The notes beneath the pieces are model-generated. The model worked only from the letters and a program-made list of their open reading frames with translations, searched no databases and had not been told where the DNA came from. Below are positions 27,216-36,327 of a stretch of DNA of 64,000 nt, piece after piece; the first letter of the stretch is position 1, and the number at the start of each line of letters is the position of its first letter. Origin of the DNA: Fontibacillus phaseoli. Its GTDB lineage: Bacteria; Bacillota; Bacilli; Paenibacillales; Paenibacillaceae. The DNA lies in NCBI RefSeq assembly GCF_003337355.1, contig NZ_QPJW01000004.1, positions 62,001 through 126,000 of the forward strand. Direction: 5' to 3'. A program made the translations under genes and the position numbers.

Positions 27216-27641
27216 ATGCTGAATACCGATCAGCTTTCACTCGCTAGACAAGTGGACATAGTATTTAAGGAATTGGAAACTGAGCTTGGCGGAATGACTT
27301 CGGGGACCGTATTCATCCAAATCCGCAACAATGTGATCGGCAAATTCGGGATCCGTCACAACCCGATTGCCGGCCGGAACGGCGTCATGTCCGAAGAGGA
27401 AAAGGGATTATCGGCAACGCAATTGCATTCTTTTCGGACGATGGCGATCGAAGCATTAAAATATAAACGTTACTGGACCCATGGGGAAATCAGCTACGAT
27501 TTTGCACTGAGGCAGGACATCATTGTTGTCGACGCCATGTTGGAATCCAATTACAATATGGCAAATTTAATGATTCAGCGCTATCCGCGCAAAAATCACG
27601 TCAATACATACCAGGATTATAATGCAGACGTATCCTCCTGA
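27216..27641 (+). CDS. Conserved-looking hypothetical protein, 141 residues
   Basis: ATG 27216 is chosen because AAGGGAGGG ends five bases before it; a GTG at 27210 overlaps that site. The protein is soluble, with no signal peptide or membrane segment. It ends in an unusual Asn/Tyr-rich tail (YPRKNHVNTYQDYNADVSS). I do not recognise a family. Codon use matches neighbours and it has a terminator downstream, so it is probably expressed. Confidence 0.7.
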   Translation: MLNTDQLSLARQVDIVFKELETELGGMTSGTVFIQIRNNVIGKFGIRHNPIAGRNGVMSEEEKGLSATQLHSFRTMAIEALKYKRYWTHGEISYDFALRQDIIVVDAMLESNYNMANLMIQRYPRKNHVNTYQDYNADVSS

Positions 27642-27659
27642 TTTTGAACTTATCATGTA

Positions 27660-27706
27660 AAAGACAGGCGACCTGCTAATGCAGACCGCCTGTCTCCCTA
27701 CTTTTT
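27660..27706. terminator. Terminator between the hypothetical gene and the SASP gene
   Basis: AGACAGGCG (27662-27670) pairs with CGCCTGTCT (27687-27695), flanked by A- and T-rich DNA between convergent genes. Confidence 0.75.
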
Positions 27707-27724
27707 AAATAGGGGGAAAACCGA

Positions 27725-27961
27725 TTACAGGTTCGAACGACCCGACAATTGCTGCTCTGCCAATTGTACCAGACGTTTTGTGATATAACCCCCGAGGGAG
27801 CCGGTTTCGCGGGAAGTGTAGTTCCCGTAGTAACCGTCTTGCGGAATTTGCACGCCCAATTCTTGCGCTGCTTCAAATTTCAACTGTTGCAATGCAGCAG
27901 TTGCTTGAGGAACGATCAGGTTATTGGAGCGGCTACCGCGGCCTTGGTTTTGACCTGCCAT
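27725..27961 (-). CDS. Alpha/beta-type small acid-soluble spore protein
   Basis: A 78-residue SASP that coats and protects DNA in the dormant spore. Conserved family regions are clear: the FEAAQELGVQIP segment containing the germination-protease (GPR) cleavage site, and the C-terminal SLGGYITKRLVQLAEQQL helix. AAAGGAGG lies eight bases before ATG 27961; upstream in-frame codons are not SASP-like. Such genes are usually transcribed by sigma-G in the forespore; I could not place a convincing sigma-G promoter. Confidence 0.96.
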   Translation of the reverse strand: MAGQNQGRGSRSNNLIVPQATAALQQLKFEAAQELGVQIPQDGYYGNYTSRETGSLGGYITKRLVQLAEQQLSGRSNL

Positions 27962-28076
27962 GTTTGTCACCTCCTTTGGCCTTTGTGATGTTAGTATGGT
28001 TTTTGGAGGACAAAATATTCGGCTTATCGTCAAACTATAGCAGTGGTAATTATTGCATTTCTCTTATGATGAACAA

Positions 28077-28111
28077 ACAAAAAGCCACCTCCCTGTTCGG
28101 AAGGCGGCTCA
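28077..28111 (-). terminator. Terminator of the aldose epimerase gene
   Basis: On the minus strand GAGCCGCCTTCC pairs imperfectly with GGGAGGTGGC, followed by TTTTTG. Confidence 0.7.
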
Positions 28112-28124
28112 GGATATATACCGG

Positions 28125-29102
28125 CTATAATTGTTCAGTCGGATAGATCATATCCAGATTTACGTTCAGTTCCAGACTTTGGCCCGGCTGAAGATCAATC
28201 AGTCCGGTCTCTTCATCCGGAAGACCCGAATTGGGGGCGTCCGGCAACCACGTATAAGGTTCGATACAGAGAAATTGATTCGCTTCTCCTTTGGTATATA
28301 AAACCCAATGTTTGAAGAAGGCCGGATCGGCCGAATAATGCAGTCCATAGCCATCGCTGCGAATCAGCTCGGCCTGCACGGGATGATTGCCTATTTTCAG
28401 CATTGTATCAAAATTCGTGCCTTGCAAACTCAAGCCCTCGTTCAAAGCTTCAAGTTCACCGAGCGGAGCGGTTTCTCCGGTGGTGATAATTTCCTCATCG
28501 GATAAATAGATTCCGGAAACCGGGAGTTTCAGACTCCATTGATCGGGCTCACCATCCAGCAGGAACCAGGTATGAAGCCCCAAACCGAAAGGAGCGGGCC
28601 GGTCGCCCAGATGACTTATCTTAAAAGTTTGTTTCAAGGATGCCCCCTGTAAGCGGAGCGTCATTTCCATTTTTAGCGGAACCGGGAATTGGCGCATCCA
28701 GTTCGGGTCATCGCTCGTTGTAAATTCCGTCGTAATCGCACAGCCGTCTTCATCCTCGTCGATATCGCTGACGCACCATGCCTGTGTTCTGTGTAGTCCA
28801 TGGATGTGATTGTCATTCGCCGTGTTGCGGTCGAACTGGTACTCTTGACCGGCATACGAAAAATGTCCTCTGCGGATCCGGCCCGGGGGAATTAACAGCG
28901 GAATTCCGAAATGATAAGGCTTCTGCAGGTAGAAATCAAGATCCCCTTCCTCCGGACGGCGCAGTACATCGCGTTGCCGGACGTGATCCCATATGCTAAT
29001 GACATTATTGCCAAGGCGGGGTAGCAGTGTGACTTCAAGTTCGCGGCTATGTAAGATATACGTATCGTAACCGTTCCATTGCCCTTTGGTCACTTTTTTC
29101 AT
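28125..29102 (-). CDS. Aldose 1-epimerase family protein
   Basis: A 325-residue galactose-mutarotase-fold protein that interconverts alpha and beta anomers of aldoses or aldose phosphates. Catalytic-type residues are visible in NDNHIHGLHR (His), GLGLHTWFLL (His) and CIEPYTWLPDAPN (Glu general base). It is a single gene, divergent from the T-box/trpS unit. The exact sugar is not predictable; a link to the alpha-galactosidase is possible but they lie 23 kb apart. Confidence 0.88.
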   Translation of the reverse strand: MKKVTKGQWNGYDTYILHSRELEVTLLPRLGNNVISIWDHVRQRDVLRRPEEGDLDFYLQKPYHFGIPLLIPPGRIRRGHFSYAGQEYQFDRNTANDNHIHGLHRTQAWCVSDIDEDEDGCAITTEFTTSDDPNWMRQFPVPLKMEMTLRLQGASLKQTFKISHLGDRPAPFGLGLHTWFLLDGEPDQWSLKLPVSGIYLSDEEIITTGETAPLGELEALNEGLSLQGTNFDTMLKIGNHPVQAELIRSDGYGLHYSADPAFFKHWVLYTKGEANQFLCIEPYTWLPDAPNSGLPDEETGLIDLQPGQSLELNVNLDMIYPTEQL

Positions 29103-29186
29103 ATCGTTGCTCCTTTTCCCACATAATAATCGTATCCCTAAGCTTGAGACTATAATAACACTTTTTCTCTGGGACGAAAAATGGAT

Positions 29187-29216
29187 TTGACATGGCAGCT
29201 TTAAGAACTATATGAT
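29187..29216 (+). promoter_or_regulatory. Sigma-A promoter of the T-box/trpS transcript
   Basis: Consensus TTGACA, an 18-bp spacer and TATGAT, about 30 bp before the T-box leader. Confidence 0.75.
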
Positions 29217-29247
29217 GAACTTATATAAATAGATGAATATTTGTAAT

Positions 29248-29523
29248 GCGATGATAGGGAGAAGTAAGCAAAGCGCCATTTCCTGCAGAAAGCCGGTGGT
29301 TGATGCGAACCGGTGGAAATACCTTGCCGAATGGACCTTGGAGCGCCGAGCGGAACAGGTGATGGGTTTATCCCCTTACTATAGTATGCCGGCCGTCTGA
29401 TTCCACGTTACGGAAGATCAAGGCCGGAGGGCCTCATGGCGATGAATTCGCTTAGTTTTTTTCCTCCGGCGAATAAGGGTGGCACCACGGTCTCACGTCC
29501 CTTGCGGACGTGAGGCCTTTTTG
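29248..29523 (+). ncRNA. T-box riboswitch (tRNA-Trp sensing)
   Basis: The leader shows the Stem I region with GGGAGAAGTAA and AAGCCGGTGG...GCGAACCGGTGG, a TGG specifier triplet in GAATGGACC (about 29330), the T-box core AGGGTGGCACCACGG (29467-29481 region) and a terminator stem GGTCTCACGTCC/GGACGTGAGGCC followed by TTTTT. The TGGC bulge would pair with the GCCA end of tRNA-Trp. Uncharged tRNA should stabilise the antiterminator and allow trpS expression. Confidence 0.93.
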
Positions 29524-29583
29524 CGTGCAATCTTGACGCAAGCTTACTTTCTATAACATTTTTCTTCTCGGAGGCTGATTTAA

Positions 29584-30567
29584 ATGAAGAGAGTTCTTTC
29601 CGGCATCCAGCCCAGCGGTAAAATTACGCTAGGTAATTATATTGGTGCCTTGAAAAATTTCGTTACATTACAGGATGATTATACCTGCAACTTTATGGTG
29701 GTAGATCTTCATGCGATTACGGTACCGCAGGATCCCGCCGATTTGCGCGAACAGTCTGAAGCGGTAGCGGCCTTATTCGTTGCGGCAGGCATCGATCCAA
29801 ACAAAGCGAACGTCTATATGCAGTCCCATGTGCGTCAGCACGCCCAGCTTGGATGGCTGCTGACGACGCTGACATCAATGGGGGAACTGGAGCGGATGAC
29901 CCAGTTTAAAGATAAGGCCGCCGGCAAGGAATCCGTCGGCGCAGGCTTGTTTGTGTATCCGGCATTGATGGCCGCCGATATTTTGATCTATAATGCCGAC
30001 CTAGTACCGGTAGGGGAAGACCAGAAACAACATCTGGAATTGACCCGGGATTTGGCCGGCCGGTTTAACCATCGTTTCGGCGATTATTTTACGATCCCGG
30101 AACCGTATATTCCGAAGGTCGGAGCCCGGATCATGTCGCTGGACGATGCTTCGAAAAAAATGAGCAAGAGCAACCCGAATGCGGGCAGTGCGATTTACCT
30201 GCTTGATTCGCCGGACGAGATTCGCAAGAAGATCAGCCGTGCAACGACTGACTCCGGTAGGGAAGTGAAGTTTGAGCCGGCGACCAAGCCGGAAGTCAGC
30301 AATTTGATCACGATCTATAGCCAGTGTTCGGGAATGTCGGTTGCAGAAGTGGAACAGCGGTACGAAGGGCAAATGTACGGTCCGTTCAAGAAAGACCTGG
30401 CCGAAGTCGTTGTCGGCGCGCTGGAACCGATTCAGCAGCGCTATCGTGATATCCGGGAATCCGGAGAGATACGCAGTATACTGCGCCAGGGTGCGGAGAG
30501 AGCTTCGGAAATGGCCGAGAAAACGCTGCGGGATGTGCAGCAATTGATGGGTTTTTTGCCAGAATAA
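29584..30567 (+). CDS. trpS: Tryptophanyl-tRNA synthetase
   Basis: A 327-residue class I synthetase that charges tRNA-Trp. The HIGH-equivalent is PSGKITLGNYIG (residues 10-21) and the KMSKS loop is at residues 192-196. The full length is typical of bacterial TrpRS. It lies directly after a T-box leader with a TGG specifier, so expression responds to tryptophan-tRNA charging. TCGGAGG precedes the start. Confidence 0.98.
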   Translation: MKRVLSGIQPSGKITLGNYIGALKNFVTLQDDYTCNFMVVDLHAITVPQDPADLREQSEAVAALFVAAGIDPNKANVYMQSHVRQHAQLGWLLTTLTSMGELERMTQFKDKAAGKESVGAGLFVYPALMAADILIYNADLVPVGEDQKQHLELTRDLAGRFNHRFGDYFTIPEPYIPKVGARIMSLDDASKKMSKSNPNAGSAIYLLDSPDEIRKKISRATTDSGREVKFEPATKPEVSNLITIYSQCSGMSVAEVEQRYEGQMYGPFKKDLAEVVVGALEPIQQRYRDIRESGEIRSILRQGAERASEMAEKTLRDVQQLMGFLPE

Positions 30568-30599
30568 ATGAGTTGTGTGGTCTCAAGTAAAACTCACCA

Positions 30600-30637
30600 T
30601 AATCCGGGCAGATTTTCTGCCCGGATTTTATATTTTA
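30600..30637 (+). terminator. Terminator of trpS
   Basis: AATCCGGGCAGA pairs perfectly with TCTGCCCGGATT across a three-base loop, followed by TTTATATTTTATT. Confidence 0.92.
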
Positions 30638-30710
30638 TTGCACTGTAAAATAAGCATGTCCTAATGCGATGTCACTGAATTGTCATAATAAACCGGCGAT
30701 GATCAAACGA

Positions 30711-30740
30711 TTGTCAAACACTTTCGCATTTTGATATGAT
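30711..30740 (+). promoter_or_regulatory. Promoter of ctaB-sco
   Basis: TTGTCA, an 18-bp spacer and TATGAT, about 90 bp before ctaB. Confidence 0.6.
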
Positions 30741-30831
30741 AAAGTTTATAGCGAGGGCAGGAATTCATCGAAATTTTTATGGATTTATATATATGGAACC
30801 TCTATTTCAAATATAGGAGGCATAATCACAA

Positions 30832-31770
30832 GTGGATAAACAATTCAGTTACCATGCACCTGCGGATTCTGCGGCGCTGTCCGTAAGGCCTTCGCCACCG
30901 GGGGAAACGGCAACCTGGAAAGATTTCGTTGCGTTGACCAAACCGGGGATTCTGCGGTCTAATCTGATTGCTGCCTTTGCCGGATTTTGGGTTGCTTCCC
31001 ATTGGCAATTGCAATATGGAAAACTTATTTTAACGTTGGTTGCAACCGTTCTGATTATGGCGTCTTCCTGCGTGTTCAACAATTATTTTGACCGGGATCT
31101 GGATACCAAAATGGCTCGTACGAAAAACCGTGCACTGCCGGTAGGCAAGATTTCGCCCAAAACCGTGCTTTGGTTTGCCGTGATTTTGGGTATAGCTGGC
31201 TCGATTTTGCTGTTTGCTTTTTCCGGACCGCTTGCGGGTGTATTTGGGCTTGTCGGTATGTTCGTTTACGTTGTAGTTTATACGCTCTGGCTGAAACGGA
31301 CTTCCACCTGGAGTACATCCGTAGGTGCTATCTCGGGAGCTATGCCCCCGCTGATCGGTTATGTTGCCGCATCGGGTAAACTCGATCTGGGTGCTCTGCT
31401 TATCTTCGCTTTGCTATTTCTGTGGCAGCCTCCCCATTTCTGGGCACTTGGCATTCGGCGGGTAGAGGAGTACCGTGCAGCCGGATTCCCGCTATTGCCT
31501 GTAGTTAAGGGGATTGCGAGAACAAAGCTGCAAATGATTCCATATCTCGTGCTGCTGATTCCGATTCCTGTATTAATGTATGTTTACAATTATACGGGGA
31601 TGTGGTTCCTCGTTATTGGCGAAGTTCTGTCGGTGGCCTGGCTCTTTATGGCGCTCAAGGGCATTCGCTCGAAGGATAATGACGGGTGGGCCAAAAAGGT
31701 GTTCCTGTTCTCCGTCAATTATTTGACGATCGCATTGATTGTAATGATTCTGGATACCGTGTGGTTGTAA
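30832..31770 (+). CDS. ctaB: Protoheme IX farnesyltransferase (haem O synthase)
   Basis: UbiA-family membrane enzyme that adds a farnesyl group to haem B to give haem O for terminal oxidases. The 312-residue protein has about nine membrane helices and both Asp-rich motifs: NNYFDRDLDTKM with RTKNRALP, and the LWQPPHFWALGIRR loop. It starts with GTG at 30832, AGGAGG 11 bases upstream. It is followed after 14 bp by a SCO protein, so haem supply and CuA maturation are co-transcribed. The partner ctaA is 20 kb away. Confidence 0.96.
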   Translation: MDKQFSYHAPADSAALSVRPSPPGETATWKDFVALTKPGILRSNLIAAFAGFWVASHWQLQYGKLILTLVATVLIMASSCVFNNYFDRDLDTKMARTKNRALPVGKISPKTVLWFAVILGIAGSILLFAFSGPLAGVFGLVGMFVYVVVYTLWLKRTSTWSTSVGAISGAMPPLIGYVAASGKLDLGALLIFALLFLWQPPHFWALGIRRVEEYRAAGFPLLPVVKGIARTKLQMIPYLVLLIPIPVLMYVYNYTGMWFLVIGEVLSVAWLFMALKGIRSKDNDGWAKKVFLFSVNYLTIALIVMILDTVWL

Positions 31771-31784
31771 TGGAGGAGTAGACC

Positions 31785-32384
31785 ATGACCCTTTTGAAAA
31801 AGTACAAGTGGACCTGGATTTTGCTGGCTATTTGCGTCGTCTTGGCGGGATATCTGCTCTGGGATTCCTTTGCTAAACCGAAGCTGCCGGTCATTCGTCC
31901 GGTGGAGAGTTTCAGCATGGAAAATGTGGACGGCAAAACCGTGACGTTGGAGGAGACGAACGGGAAAGTCAGGCTGTTTTATTTCTTTTTCTCTAATTGT
32001 CCGGATGTATGCCCGGTGACCACGTTCCGGCTCAGCCAGGTGCAGGATGTACTGAAGGAAAAAGGGCTGTTCGGCAAAGACGCCTCCATCATTTCGATCT
32101 CCTTTGACCCGGAGCGGGATACCCGGGAGCAAATCAAGGCTTTCGGGGATAAATTCAAGGCGGATTATTCGGGTTGGTACTTCCTTCGTGGCGATCAGCA
32201 AAAAACGATGGATCTGGCGATGAACTCGTTTAAGATTCTGATCAATCAGGATCAGGACGGAAACTTTGTTCATATGGATTTGATCGGCCTGGTCGACAGG
32301 GAAGGGAATCTGCGCGAGATATACCGGCCGGAAGACACTGCCGCCCAAATCGCACAGGGTGTGGCCGATCTGGCAAAGGAATAA
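31785..32384 (+). CDS. SCO1/SenC-family copper chaperone
   Basis: Membrane-anchored thioredoxin-fold protein that delivers copper to the CuA centre of cytochrome c oxidase; B. subtilis YpmQ is the model. 199 residues: one N-terminal membrane helix (about 9-27), copper ligands Cys72 and Cys76 in CPDVCP, and the third ligand His163 in NFVHMD. All are intact. TGGAGGAG precedes the ATG, 14 bp after ctaB. Confidence 0.94.
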   Translation: MTLLKKYKWTWILLAICVVLAGYLLWDSFAKPKLPVIRPVESFSMENVDGKTVTLEETNGKVRLFYFFFSNCPDVCPVTTFRLSQVQDVLKEKGLFGKDASIISISFDPERDTREQIKAFGDKFKADYSGWYFLRGDQQKTMDLAMNSFKILINQDQDGNFVHMDLIGLVDREGNLREIYRPEDTAAQIAQGVADLAKE

Positions 32385-32398
32385 GCAAATAAGGTTGA

Positions 32399-32746
32399 TC
32401 AATAGGGGCTGGCCGGGGGATAAAGGATAAATTCCTCCAGGCCGGCCTTTTCCAATTGCGCGATAACATATTCGTCAGGCGTCCCTTCTACCCCAGCGTA
32501 TCCCCGGCGCGTGTAGATTTGTTCGGCATCGGGGAAAGCGTCTCTAAGTATGCCGCGGATTTTTTTGCCGGAAGGGTCATTATCCATGAATAGGTAGAGC
32601 TCGTCCTCTTTTACCCGTTTCCGCAAGGCCTCCAGCTTCAGGGAATTCAGCGTTCCGAAGGTACAATGAATCTGGACCTCTTCGTTCAACAGCCTTCGAA
32701 GTTTGCTGCGGTCGTTTTTGCCTTCAACGATGATGCTGATGGACAA
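32399..32746 (-). CDS. Toprim-domain protein (YusF-like)
   Basis: A small 115-residue protein consisting of a Toprim fold: IIVEGKNDR at the N-terminus (catalytic Glu) and FMDNDPSGKK (DxD metal site). Stand-alone Toprim proteins resemble the catalytic half of RNase M5; the B. subtilis relative YusF has no firm function. The start is placed at TTG 32746, with GAGGTGA upstream; the GTG at 32755 overlaps that site. It is convergent with the SCO gene, only 14 bp apart. Confidence 0.85.
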   Translation of the reverse strand: MSISIIVEGKNDRSKLRRLLNEEVQIHCTFGTLNSLKLEALRKRVKEDELYLFMDNDPSGKKIRGILRDAFPDAEQIYTRRGYAGVEGTPDEYVIAQLEKAGLEEFILYPPASPY

Positions 32747-32804
32747 CGTAATCACCTCGCTATTAGTGTATACTCGCTACGACCCTTCATGCAAAACAGT
32801 ACTT

Positions 32805-32846
32805 GTCTCGGAAAAAGCAAAACGGCCTGCCTTTGGGCAGACCGTA
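32805..32846 (-). terminator. Possible terminator on the minus strand
   Basis: ACGGCCTGCC/GGGCAGACCGT hairpin; on the minus strand it is followed by TTTTGCTTTTTCC. It may end read-through from the MFS gene, 255 bp upstream. Confidence 0.45.
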
Positions 32847-32885
32847 AATGCTGGGATTTAGCAATAAAAGAAGGGAGAGCGGAGA

Positions 32886-32975
32886 ATGATGACAAGCAAA
32901 ATGTACAATACGAGGATCGCTCCCGTTGAAGTCCAGACGCCAGCAACTACCGGCCCTGGTCCTGGTCCGCAATGA
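32886..32975 (+). CDS. Possible 29-residue Pro/Gly-ending peptide
   Basis: An ATG-ATG start follows a purine-rich GGGAGAGCGGAG stretch; the frame ends in TTGPGPGPQ. It is not recognised. Short length and lack of a promoter keep confidence low. The remaining gap to 33100 shows no further coding signal. Confidence 0.3.
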   Translation: MMTSKMYNTRIAPVEVQTPATTGPGPGPQ

Positions 32976-33100
32976 TCAACGTTACCCATAGGTTCACCCC
33001 ACTTTCGATTCGATCGGTTATTACACCATATACTATGTGGGACGCCCGCCTCTGCCCTGTGCGACAGCCTAAAGAGGGTAAATAGTGCAGGGTGCTTAAC

Positions 33101-34261
33101 TCACAGACCGTTCGTACCGATGGTAGCCGGAGGTGCAGGGGGGGCATGATGTTTCCCTAGCGGAGTAAACAGCAGAACGACCATTAACAGGAGAAAGGCG
33201 AGAAAGTACGGCGAATAATTATTTTCATGCAGCATTCCTGCGGCAATAGGTCCGATGAACGAGCCGATGGACATCGCAATGGATTGCAGGGAAAATACGG
33301 TACCGAGCCGCTTACCGCCGCTGAGGTCGATAAACATGGAAGCAATAGCAGGAAAAGTGACGCCTTTGGCCATCCCGAGCGCAAAGAGCGATACCGGCAG
33401 CGGGATGAATTCCAGAGCCGCTAAAGCAAAGAAGGAAATGGCGATGCCGAAAATGCCCAGCACCGCACGATGATAAGGTGAATACCGGCTTAAAAAGAGC
33501 ATCGATAGCGTCGCTAGTGCCCCGATGCTGATGATCGAGAAGTATAACCCGGTATGCATGATTCCCGACGTGCCGCCAGCCTGGAGCGGCAATTCGAAGA
33601 AGAGGATCCCTTGGGAACAGGATACGGCTAGCGGAAGTAAGTAGTAACGTAACGGAATTATGTTGATTTTGACAGGGACGTGCGGTGTGCCGGCCGGGAT
33701 CAAAGCTTTTTCCTTCTTGGGCTCGTGGATAGTGAAGACGGCGATCAGGCCTGTCACGATCAGGAGCCAGCCAAGCGACTGGAACGTAAGCGAAAAACCG
33801 GTCTGAGCCACTAAAAATGCGCCCGCAGCAGGCGAAACTACGGAAGCAAGCGTGTGCATGACTCCATGGCCGGCCATCAGTTTGCCTTGCTGAACCGGAT
33901 TTTTAGTCAGGGAAGCGAGCATCGCCAGGCAAGCCGGCGACAAAAAGGCAAGCACGAAGCCGCTGATCGAGCGGAGCACGAGGAGCTGCCAAGGTTCGGT
34001 GACATGTGCTTGCAGCAGCAGAATGCAGCCTGCTCCGATCAGGCTGAAAATCATGTAGCCCTTGCTCCCGTGCCGGTCCACCCCCTGCCCTGCCATTAGA
34101 TTTCCGGGCAGGTGGGTCAGCGCATAGATCCCCATCATCCAGCCGATAAAGGTAGGTGCAGCGCCGAGAGATAGCGCAAACGGCGTAAGGATGGGATATT
34201 GGGCGTGCAGATCGAAGAAAGCGAGAAACATAAAGAAATAAAGCCAGAATGCCATTTTCAT
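33101..34261 (-). CDS. Major facilitator superfamily transporter
   Basis: A 386-residue protein with 12 predicted membrane helices and the MFS loop 2-3 motif in degenerate form (GQGVDRHGSKGYMI). The YQ/MFS-drug-exporter style suggests an efflux or sugar exporter, but no substrate can be named. GGGGAGG lies upstream of the ATG at 34261. It is a single gene, divergent from the 34477 gene. The C-terminus is Pro/His-rich (HHAPPAPPA). Confidence 0.88.
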   Translation of the reverse strand: MKMAFWLYFFMFLAFFDLHAQYPILTPFALSLGAAPTFIGWMMGIYALTHLPGNLMAGQGVDRHGSKGYMIFSLIGAGCILLLQAHVTEPWQLLVLRSISGFVLAFLSPACLAMLASLTKNPVQQGKLMAGHGVMHTLASVVSPAAGAFLVAQTGFSLTFQSLGWLLIVTGLIAVFTIHEPKKEKALIPAGTPHVPVKINIIPLRYYLLPLAVSCSQGILFFELPLQAGGTSGIMHTGLYFSIISIGALATLSMLFLSRYSPYHRAVLGIFGIAISFFALAALEFIPLPVSLFALGMAKGVTFPAIASMFIDLSGGKRLGTVFSLQSIAMSIGSFIGPIAAGMLHENNYSPYFLAFLLLMVVLLFTPLGKHHAPPAPPATIGTNGL

Positions 34262-34385
34262 TACCTTGTGCCTCCCCTGAAAGTACTTATTCTCTACTTG
34301 TACGTTTCAAGGGACGAACTTATTACCGGATCGGAGTCATTGAAAAGCCTCCAATTCCTGGTTTTAACGGAAAAACGGGGTTAAG

Positions 34386-34415
34386 CTGACACTGGACTGG
34401 GCCATCATGTATAAT
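34386..34415 (+). promoter_or_regulatory. Promoter upstream of the 34477 gene
   Basis: CTGACA, an 18-bp spacer and a perfect TATAAT. Transcription would start near 34422. Confidence 0.6.
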
Positions 34416-34476
34416 GTATAAGGCATAATGTGTTTGCATGATGGATGTGATAATTACGGATTTGGGAGCGTGGGTC

Positions 34477-34938
34477 ATGTTGGATTTGGATTTGCAGGTG
34501 TGGACTGAGTTTTTGAAGCAAAACTGGCTGGTCATCGTGGTCGCGCTGGTTGTGCTGTTCCTGGTGCTGAATTTTGTTAAAACCGTCATTAAATGGGCGC
34601 TTGTCCTGGTGATCGCCGCTTGCGTGATCATTTACAGCGGCGTTTCGCTGAAGGATATCGGAGATGCCGTGTCGACCGTAAAGGAGCAGGGAATCGATAA
34701 GGTTGCCGAGATCAGCAAGACGGAAGCTTTGAATATGATGAAAAAAGAAGCGGCTGAAGCCAAAATGACGCGGAATCCGGACGGTACGTTTTCGATCACA
34801 ACACCGAATCTGGAAGTTACCGGGTCGGAAGGTGCGGATAAAGTAAAAGTGATGTTTCATGGCGTCTCGCTCGGAGAATGGAAAATAAGCAATGCGCTGG
34901 AAGTGTTTATTCAGGAGGCCAAACGAAATTCTCAATAA
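34477..34938 (+). CDS. Membrane-anchored hypothetical protein
   Basis: 153 residues: two closely spaced membrane segments near the N-terminus (about 13-34 and 38-52) and a soluble C-terminal domain with the NPDGTFSITTPNLEVTG stretch. ATG 34477 has GGGAG eight bases upstream; an in-frame ATG at 34438 would leave almost no leader. I do not recognise a family. It lies 48 bp before the transglutaminase-like gene and probably forms an operon with it. Confidence 0.75.
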   Translation: MLDLDLQVWTEFLKQNWLVIVVALVVLFLVLNFVKTVIKWALVLVIAACVIIYSGVSLKDIGDAVSTVKEQGIDKVAEISKTEALNMMKKEAAEAKMTRNPDGTFSITTPNLEVTGSEGADKVKVMFHGVSLGEWKISNALEVFIQEAKRNSQ

Positions 34939-34986
34939 TGCCTGCTTGATAAGGAAGGTACAGGACATCCAGAATGGAGGCTGACG

Positions 34987-36138
34987 ATGACGGAGAGTTG
35001 GTTGCAAAGCTTGGGTGATTTTAATCTGGTATCCGCCTTGTTGTTGATCATCCTGCTGTTCTCGATGCTGCAAGGCTTGCTGAGGGGCGCTTCCCGCAGC
35101 GCCGGCAGGCTGGTGTCCCTGCTGAGCGGAGGCGTGCTGGCGGTGTTCGGTATGCTGGCATCCATTCCGCTTACCTTATGGTTATCCCCGCTTGTGCAGG
35201 GATGGCTGAATGGAGTAATGCTACCTGAGCGGGACTTGTCCAAATGGGAACAGATTTATTATACGCTGCTGACGGCGGTCCGCGATTTTCCGCTGATGCG
35301 TTTTGCAGTGCTATTCATGCTCAGTTACTGGCTGATCCGCACGTTGCTTGGACTTGTTTCGGCGTTTGCGTTCGGCGGGAGTTCCTGGCTGGGGCGGCTT
35401 GTCTTTGGCGGAGAGCGGCCTGCTACTTTGCTGAGCCGGTTGACGGGGGCGGCTATCGGCGGTGTAATCGGTGCGGCCCGGTGCTTGCTGGTCATCGCCG
35501 TATTGTTTATCACGGTGACGCTATTTCCCGACAGCGGCTTCAGCCGGTATGTCGAAGCCTCTCCTGTGTATCAGCAAGGAGCGCGAACCGTAATTGAACC
35601 GCTGTCAGGCAACTTGATCAAGGAGAAGCTTCCGGTGTTTACCCGCGGGGTGGAAGAGGAGCTTAACGGAATTCTGCAGCGGAGGTACGAGGTAATCGAT
35701 GCCGACATCCCGCAGGATATCGGACAAGCTGCGGCCAAGATCACCGACGACGCCAAGAATGATGAAGATAAGGCCCGCCTCCTATACGATTGGGTCGGAT
35801 CGAGGGTGACCTATGATTACGACAAGGTCGAAGACTACGAGAAGAACGGGAATTGGCGCGAGCAGACGCCGCAAATGACGTTCGATACCAAACGGGGCGT
35901 ATGTATCGATTATTCCCGTTTGTACGCTGTCATGGCCCGTTCGCAGGGGTTGCAGGTGAAAGTAGTCACCGGACTCGGCTATGACGGACGGGGAGGATAC
36001 GGGCCGCATGCCTGGAACGAAGTGTATTTATCGGAGAAGGAGAAATGGGTACCGCTGGATTCTACCTGGGCCGGCAGCGGCGATTGGTTCAATCCGCCGG
36101 CATTCAGCGAGACGCATATTCCCGATAAGATTGTTTAG
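34987..36138 (+). CDS. Membrane protein with C-terminal transglutaminase-like domain
   Basis: 383 residues. The N-terminal 200 residues hold four or five membrane helices with a CvpA-like look (LLRGASRSAGRLVSLLSGG; LTGAAIGGVIGAARCLLVIAVLFITV). The C-terminal transglutaminase-like domain has an intact triad: Cys in GVCIDYSRL, His in GPHAWNEVY and Asp in PLDSTWAG. Such domains act as cysteine proteases or cross-linking enzymes at the cell surface. TGGAGG lies before the ATG. Likely co-expressed with the upstream membrane protein. Confidence 0.88.
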   Translation: MTESWLQSLGDFNLVSALLLIILLFSMLQGLLRGASRSAGRLVSLLSGGVLAVFGMLASIPLTLWLSPLVQGWLNGVMLPERDLSKWEQIYYTLLTAVRDFPLMRFAVLFMLSYWLIRTLLGLVSAFAFGGSSWLGRLVFGGERPATLLSRLTGAAIGGVIGAARCLLVIAVLFITVTLFPDSGFSRYVEASPVYQQGARTVIEPLSGNLIKEKLPVFTRGVEEELNGILQRRYEVIDADIPQDIGQAAAKITDDAKNDEDKARLLYDWVGSRVTYDYDKVEDYEKNGNWREQTPQMTFDTKRGVCIDYSRLYAVMARSQGLQVKVVTGLGYDGRGGYGPHAWNEVYLSEKEKWVPLDSTWAGSGDWFNPPAFSETHIPDKIV

Positions 36139-36156
36139 CGTTTCGTGGTATGGGAA

Positions 36157-36206
36157 AAACTCCGGCTATTTTCTTGAACCCTTTGAGAAATAGCCGGGGT
36201 TTTTTC
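36157..36206 (+). terminator. Terminator of the transglutaminase-like gene
   Basis: ACTCCGGCTATTT pairs with AAATAGCCGGGGT, followed by six T. Confidence 0.88.
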
Positions 36207-36327
36207 CGGTTTATGCGGTATTTATCTCCCGAAATAAAATAACTGGGAAACGCTGTAACTTCGCCATGCCTATTTCCGTTATGTTAATATATAAGGGATG
36301 AATCAAATGGATTAAGGGGAATCGGAA

